Positions 59,888 to 64,000 of a stretch of 64,000 nt of DNA are shown piece after piece. Position 1 is the first letter of the stretch, and each line of letters begins with the position of its first letter. The notes beneath the pieces were generated by a model. The model made no database searches, was not told where the DNA came from, and saw nothing but the letters and a program-made list of their open reading frames with translations. The position numbers and the translations under genes are program-made. Source of the DNA: Solwaraspora sp. WMMD791 (GTDB lineage: Bacteria; Actinomycetota; Actinomycetes; Mycobacteriales; Micromonosporaceae); assembly GCF_029581195.1 (NCBI RefSeq), contig NZ_CP120737.1:3573001-3637000 (forward strand), read 5' to 3'.

Positions 59888-61891
59888 TCAGCTGGCCGGC
59901 ACCCGGTCGGTGGCGAGCCGGACGAACGCGTCGAGCGCCGCCGGGTTCGCCAGCGCCCCGCTCGCCACCGCCTGCTCCACCGGCGTACCGGTCAGGATCT
60001 TCTTCACCGGCACCTCCAGCTTCTTGCCGGACAGGGTCCGGGGCACCGCCGCGACCTGGTGGATCCCGTCCGGAACGTGCCGCGGCGACAGCGCCGACCG
60101 CAGCTCACGCACGATCCGGGTACGCAGCGCGTCGTCCAGCCCGGCACCGTCGCGCAACGCCACGAACAGCAGCAGCTCCCCCGCTCCGCCCTGCGGATCC
60201 TCCAGATGGATCACCAACGAGTCGGCGACCTCGGGCAGTGCCTCCACCACCGAGTAGAACTCGGCCGTGCCCAGCCGGACGCCGCCACGGTTGAGCGTCG
60301 CGTCGGAGCGACCGGTGATCGCGCAGGCGCCGTGCGCGGCGATGGTGATCCAGTCGCCGTGACACCACACACCCGGGTAGCGCTCGAAGTACGCCTGCCG
60401 GTAGCGGTGCCCGTCCGGATCGTTCCAGAACCCGACCGGCATGCTCGGCATCGGTGCGGTGATCACCAGCTCGCCCAGCTCACCGACGACCGCCCGGCCG
60501 TCGGCGGCCCGGGCCTCGACCCGCGCGCCCAACGCGCGGCAGGCGATCTCCCCGGCCCGTACCTCGACCAGCGGTACGCCGCCCACGAACCCGGTGCACA
60601 CGTCGGTGCCGCCGGACAGCGACGCCAGCTGCAGGTCCGCGCCGACCGACTCGTACACCCAGGTGAATCCGGGTGCGGGCAGCGGCGCCCCGGTCGACCC
60701 GACGCCCCGCAACGCGGACAGGTCGGCGATCTCGCGCGGCACCAACCCGTCCTTGCGGCATGCCAGCAGAAACGGTGCCGAGGTGCCGAAGTAGGTGGTG
60801 CCGGTGTGTGCCGCGAGTCGCCACAGGGTGCCCAGGTCCGGCCGGGCCGGGCCGTCCGGCGCCGCGTCGACCGCCGGGTTGCCGTCGAACAGCACGATCG
60901 CCGCACCGACCGCCGGCCCGGAGGCGAGGTAGTTCCACATCATCCAGCCGGTCGTGGTGAACCAGAAGAACCGGTCTCCCGGGCCGAGATCGTGGTGCAG
61001 CGCCAGCATCTTCAGGTGCTCCAGCAGAATGCCACCGTGGCCGTGCACGATCGGCTTCGGCAGCCCGGTGGTGCCCGAGGAGTAGAGCACGTACAGCGGG
61101 TGGTCGAACGGCACCGCGTCGAACGCGAGCGGCTCGTCCGTCGGCGCGGCCAGCGCCGACCAGGTCGACGTCGCCCACTGCGGGGTCCCCTCCTGGGGCG
61201 ACAGGTACGGGATCACCACCCGGTGCCGGGCCGACGGCAGCGCGGCGGCGATCGCCGCCAGCTCCGCCTGCCGGTCCACCGCCTTGTCGCCGTACCGGTA
61301 GCCGTCGACGGCGACCAGCACCGTCGGCTCGATCTGCCGCCACCGGTCGGTGACGCTGCGGGTGCCGAACTCCGGCGCGGCCGACGAGAAGACCGCGCCG
61401 AGGCTCGCCGAGGCCAGCATCAGCACGTACGTCTCCGGGATGTTCGGCGCGTACGCCGCGACCCGGTCGCCGCGACCCACCCCCAGGCGGCGCAGCCCGG
61501 CCCGCACCCGGCGCACCTGGTCGCGCAGCTCGGCGACGGTGAGGGTGACCGGGGCCCGGGTCTGACTGTGCGCGATGACCACCGGATCGTCGTCGGCGAG
61601 CCCGCCGGCGCGCAGCACGTGTTCGGCGTAGTTGAGCCGGGCACCGGGGAACCACCGGGCACCGGGCATCCGTGCCTCGGCGAGGACCTCCTGCGGCGGC
61701 TCGTGCGCGATCACGGCGAAGTACTCCCAGATCGACCCCCAGAAGCCGGCCAGGTCGTCGACCGACCACTGCCAGAGCTGCGGGTAGTCGGCGAACCGCA
61801 GGTCCCGGGTGCGTTCCAGCCACTGCAGGTAGGCACCGATCCGGGTCCGCTGCCGTACGTCCGCCGGTGGGCGCCACAGCACCTCGCTCAC
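59888..61891 (-). CDS. Acetoacetyl-CoA synthetase
   Basis: A 667-residue AMP-forming acyl-CoA ligase that activates acetoacetate. The start MSEVLWRPPADVRQRTRI and AARMPGARWFPGA-like segment are typical of the acetoacetate group; YSSGTTGLPKPIVHGHGG is the P-loop (motif 1); TGRSDATLNRGGVRLGTAEFY holds the A8 motif; the final KKLEVPVKKIL supplies the catalytic Lys. GTG 61891 has GGAGGAG 8 bp upstream. A longer open frame to 63226 is rejected. Confidence 0.93.
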   Translation of the reverse strand: MSEVLWRPPADVRQRTRIGAYLQWLERTRDLRFADYPQLWQWSVDDLAGFWGSIWEYFAVIAHEPPQEVLAEARMPGARWFPGARLNYAEHVLRAGGLADDDPVVIAHSQTRAPVTLTVAELRDQVRRVRAGLRRLGVGRGDRVAAYAPNIPETYVLMLASASLGAVFSSAAPEFGTRSVTDRWRQIEPTVLVAVDGYRYGDKAVDRQAELAAIAAALPSARHRVVIPYLSPQEGTPQWATSTWSALAAPTDEPLAFDAVPFDHPLYVLYSSGTTGLPKPIVHGHGGILLEHLKMLALHHDLGPGDRFFWFTTTGWMMWNYLASGPAVGAAIVLFDGNPAVDAAPDGPARPDLGTLWRLAAHTGTTYFGTSAPFLLACRKDGLVPREIADLSALRGVGSTGAPLPAPGFTWVYESVGADLQLASLSGGTDVCTGFVGGVPLVEVRAGEIACRALGARVEARAADGRAVVGELGELVITAPMPSMPVGFWNDPDGHRYRQAYFERYPGVWCHGDWITIAAHGACAITGRSDATLNRGGVRLGTAEFYSVVEALPEVADSLVIHLEDPQGGAGELLLFVALRDGAGLDDALRTRIVRELRSALSPRHVPDGIHQVAAVPRTLSGKKLEVPVKKILTGTPVEQAVASGALANPAALDAFVRLATDRVPAS

Positions 61892-62149
61892 GCCTGCACT
61901 CCTCCCCGGGTCCCGGCCGCGCCGCCGGTGGCACCCGTGCCCATCCTCGCGTACCGCCGTCGCCATTGTCGTGCCTGCGGCACCGGTGCCATTGTCGTGC
62001 CTGCGGTGGGGGCAACGGAGCGTGCTGGGAACACAAGCCGTGGCGGGCAGGTCGCGGTACGGGCACAGCCGACCGGCGTACCGCCGAAAAACCCGCCGGT
62101 GCTGCCCAGGGTGCCCGCCATCACCCACCCGAAACGGTACGGTTCGCCC

Positions 62150-62851
62150 ATGCGTCATCTCTGGAGCTTCCTCAGCGGCATCGCCGTCGCGCCGCTCTGT
62201 TGGCTGCTCGTCGCGGTGGGCCAGACGACGTCGACCAGGACCATCGGTGACTGGGTGTCCGACGGCGAGTACCACACCGCGACCCTGCTCGGGCCGGCGG
62301 CGCTGCTGTTCGCGGCCGGGCTGCTGCTCGGCCTGCTGGGTACGCTGCGGTTCTCCCCGCTCGGCCCGCTCGCCGCCGGGCTGGCCCTGGCCGCCCCGTA
62401 CGTGGCGACGTTCATCGACCCGTTCGGCACCCGTGACCTCCTCGGCGTCGACGCGGTGGTGTTCGGTGAGCCGATCGTGCTGCTGACCCCGGTCGACAAC
62501 GGCACCCTGGCCCTGCTCGGGGTGCTGTTGAGCACGGCCGTGCTGAGCCGGCGGCGCTGGTCGGCCGACCGCCGTACGGGCGACCCGACCCCCGCCGAGC
62601 CGGCGGCACCGGCGGCGGAGCCGTTGCCGGTCCGGCCGCTCGGCGAGTTCGACCCGTCGCTGTGGTCGCTGCCCGGTGGCCCGACCGAGCCGGCGCCGGC
62701 GGCGACCCCCACTGCGCCCACGGCGGCCGATCCGACGACCGGAGGCCGGACCGGCACCACCACCACGTTGACGGCCACAGCGGCCGACACCGACGCCGAC
62801 CGGTTGCGGCCGGCCCGCCCGATCCCCCGGTCGGCCCGACGGAGCCGCTGA
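62150..62851 (+). CDS. Membrane protein with low-complexity C-terminal tail
   Basis: A 233-residue protein with three or four membrane helices (about 5-25, 45-70, 75-95, 120-135) and a Pro/Ala/Thr-rich cytosolic tail. ATG 62150 starts the helix-rich part. It has the same layout as the next gene (MRHL.SFLSGIAVAP versus MRHVGSLVLSLVLAPV), suggesting a tandem duplication. Function unknown. Confidence 0.7.
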   Translation: MRHLWSFLSGIAVAPLCWLLVAVGQTTSTRTIGDWVSDGEYHTATLLGPAALLFAAGLLLGLLGTLRFSPLGPLAAGLALAAPYVATFIDPFGTRDLLGVDAVVFGEPIVLLTPVDNGTLALLGVLLSTAVLSRRRWSADRRTGDPTPAEPAAPAAEPLPVRPLGEFDPSLWSLPGGPTEPAPAATPTAPTAADPTTGGRTGTTTTLTATAADTDADRLRPARPIPRSARRSR

Positions 62852-62963
62852 CCCACGCGTCGGCCGCTGACCCACGCGTCGGCGGGGACTCCGCCGGTCA
62901 CCTGCGGCCGCCATCGTCCCGGCGGGTACCGTGCGATGAGGTGTCGACGCGTGAGGAGTCCGG

Positions 62964-64000
62964 ATGAGGCACGTGGGCTCGTTGGTGCTGTCGCTGGTCC
63001 TCGCCCCGGTCATCTGGTTCCTCGCCGGCCTCGGGCTCAGCGAGTACGCGGCGGCCCGTCGGGAGGCGTACGACCAGCCGCCGACCGAGGTGTTCGTCGG
63101 GCTGGCCGCGCTGGCGGTCTGCGGCATCGTGTACGCGGTGCTGCTGCTGCCCCGGCTGTCACCGATCGGACCGGTCGTCGCCGGCCTGTCGTTCCTGGGT
63201 CTCGCCGCCTGGTCGGCCGCCGACATGACCAGCTTCTACCAGAACATGCCGGGCCGGCTGTTCGGCACCGACGACACGTTCACCGCCCCGGCCGAAGGAC
63301 TGGCCGTCGTGCTGGCGGTGCCGCTGCTGGCCACGGTGGTCAGCCCGCGACGGTGGCGCGGCGAGCGGATGGTCGCCCTGTACGCCGGTCAGCCGGACCC
63401 TCCGCAGGTGGCCAGGACGGCGCCGCTGCCCGGCCACGGCCAGGGCGGCGGGTACGGCGGCGGGTACGGCGAGCCCCGGGCGTACGGCGGGTACGGCGGC
63501 CCGGCCCAGACCATGGCGTTTCCGGCCGCCGCCGGGCCGCTGCCGCGCCCCGCCCATCCGGCGGGGATCCCGGATTCCGAGCAGGACACGATGCGGTTGA
63601 CGCCACCGGGGCACCGCCGGGACGACCCGACGATCGCCCTGCCGCCGGTGCCGGGGGCAACGCCCCGGATCCCGGCCGGCCCGCCGCCGGTCGACCAGAC
63701 GGTCCCGCTGCGCACCGGCGCCGGCACCGGATCGGCCGACGAGACGACCCGGATCCAGCTACCGGCCGCCGCCGACACCGGCAGCGACGAGACCACCCGA
63801 ATCCAGCTACCGGCCGCCGCCGACACCGGCCAGACCACCCGCGTGCCGCCGACGGACGAGACGGTGCGGATGCGGACGCCACCGGCGGCCGACGCCACCG
63901 TGCGGATCACACCGGCGGCCGACGCGCCGGACACCGGGGGCGACGAGCAGACCACGGCCGTGGTCGCCCCCGCCGCCGACCCGGACGCCACCACGGCGCT
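62964..64000 (+). CDS. Membrane protein with Thr-rich repeat tail (continues past window)
   Basis: Open from ATG 62964 to the window end (345 codons). Four membrane helices in the first 125 residues are followed by a Gly/Tyr segment (GGGYGGGYGEPRAYGGYGG). A long tail then repeats D-x-T-x-R-L/I-type units: DTMRL, ETTRIQLPAAADTG (twice), ETVRM, ATVRI. GAGGAG stands 7 bp before the ATG. Such acidic-Thr repeats resemble FHA-domain phosphothreonine sites. The 3' end is missing. Confidence 0.72.
   Translation, partial: MRHVGSLVLSLVLAPVIWFLAGLGLSEYAAARREAYDQPPTEVFVGLAALAVCGIVYAVLLLPRLSPIGPVVAGLSFLGLAAWSAADMTSFYQNMPGRLFGTDDTFTAPAEGLAVVLAVPLLATVVSPRRWRGERMVALYAGQPDPPQVARTAPLPGHGQGGGYGGGYGEPRAYGGYGGPAQTMAFPAAAGPLPRPAHPAGIPDSEQDTMRLTPPGHRRDDPTIALPPVPGATPRIPAGPPPVDQTVPLRTGAGTGSADETTRIQLPAAADTGSDETTRIQLPAAADTGQTTRVPPTDETVRMRTPPAADATVRITPAADAPDTGGDEQTTAVVAPAADPDATTA

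Noticed and set aside
59888-63226. 1,112-residue open frame containing acetoacetyl-CoA synthetase
   Set aside because: The first 445 codons are Arg/Gly-rich antisense sequence over the 62150 gene; the enzyme begins at GTG 61891 with its own ribosome site.
1-64000. tRNA, rRNA, CRISPR arrays or phage structural genes
   Set aside because: None was seen: no tRNA-like cloverleaf with a T-loop, no regularly spaced repeats with unique spacers, and no phage-type genes.

Overview
The window is about 72% G+C with dense GTG/ATG starts and short intergenic gaps. It carries actinobacterial markers (secA-hpf-comF-lpqB-mtrB-mtrA, a WhiB2-type regulator, F420 biosynthesis genes, a DUF5753/DUF397 regulatory pair, DUF3499). 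This points to a chromosomal segment of a filamentous actinomycete, most plausibly Micromonosporaceae; the family assignment is inference from gene order and style, not from a marker comparison.

Layout. 1-8 kb: the start of secA, a double GNAT acetyltransferase, ribosome hibernation factor, comF, and the mtrAB-lpqB cell-envelope signalling operon. 8-15.6 kb: a co-translated membrane/AAA block (DUF4129, DUF4350, MoxR, DUF58) facing a SpoIIM-like gene, then an RDD protein. 15.6-17.1 kb: a complete ISL3-family insertion sequence with palindromic ends. 17.4-17.6 kb: a stretch that looks like a c-di-AMP (ydaO-type) riboswitch with no gene behind it. 17.6-21.6 kb: the mannose operon manB-trm112-SIS isomerase-manA.

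22.7-46.1 kb looks like accessory DNA inserted between the mannose operon and the DUF3499/metallopeptidase/whiB block, which are usually close together in actinomycetes. It holds an aldehyde dehydrogenase, three small conserved-looking genes opposite a WhiJ-like HTH/DUF397 pair, an F420/NADP-reductase-like gene with a divergent MerR gene, and a GntR-MerR-NTF2-hydrolase cluster with two matching operator-like palindromes. It also holds an AbiEi/DUF559-like gene flanked by inverted copies of a 74-bp hairpin, and a polyamine uptake and breakdown region. That region comprises potABCD, an Lrp/AsnC regulator, a saccharopine-dehydrogenase-like enzyme, a class III aminotransferase, an FAD amine oxidase and an aldehyde dehydrogenase. 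The hairpin occurs three times, all inside this region.

46.1-64 kb: DUF3499 protein, degenerate zincin and whiB, then a DUF4331/Tat-exported protein locus, then F420 biosynthesis (fbiC, fbiA, fbiB, the last without a recognisable nitroreductase domain). Next come GDP-mannose synthesis (manC), a glycosyltransferase, a TIGR03089 protein, acetoacetyl-CoA synthetase, and two tandem membrane proteins with low-complexity tails, the last running off the window end.

How the parts fit: manA, manB, manC and the glycosyltransferase can supply and use GDP-mannose; fbiC/A/B make F420, which the COG2085-type reductase could use; potABCD with the aminotransferase, oxidase and dehydrogenase can import putrescine-like amines and convert them to GABA or succinate-type products. 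Many long open frames antisense or offset to these genes are high-G+C artefacts and are left out.
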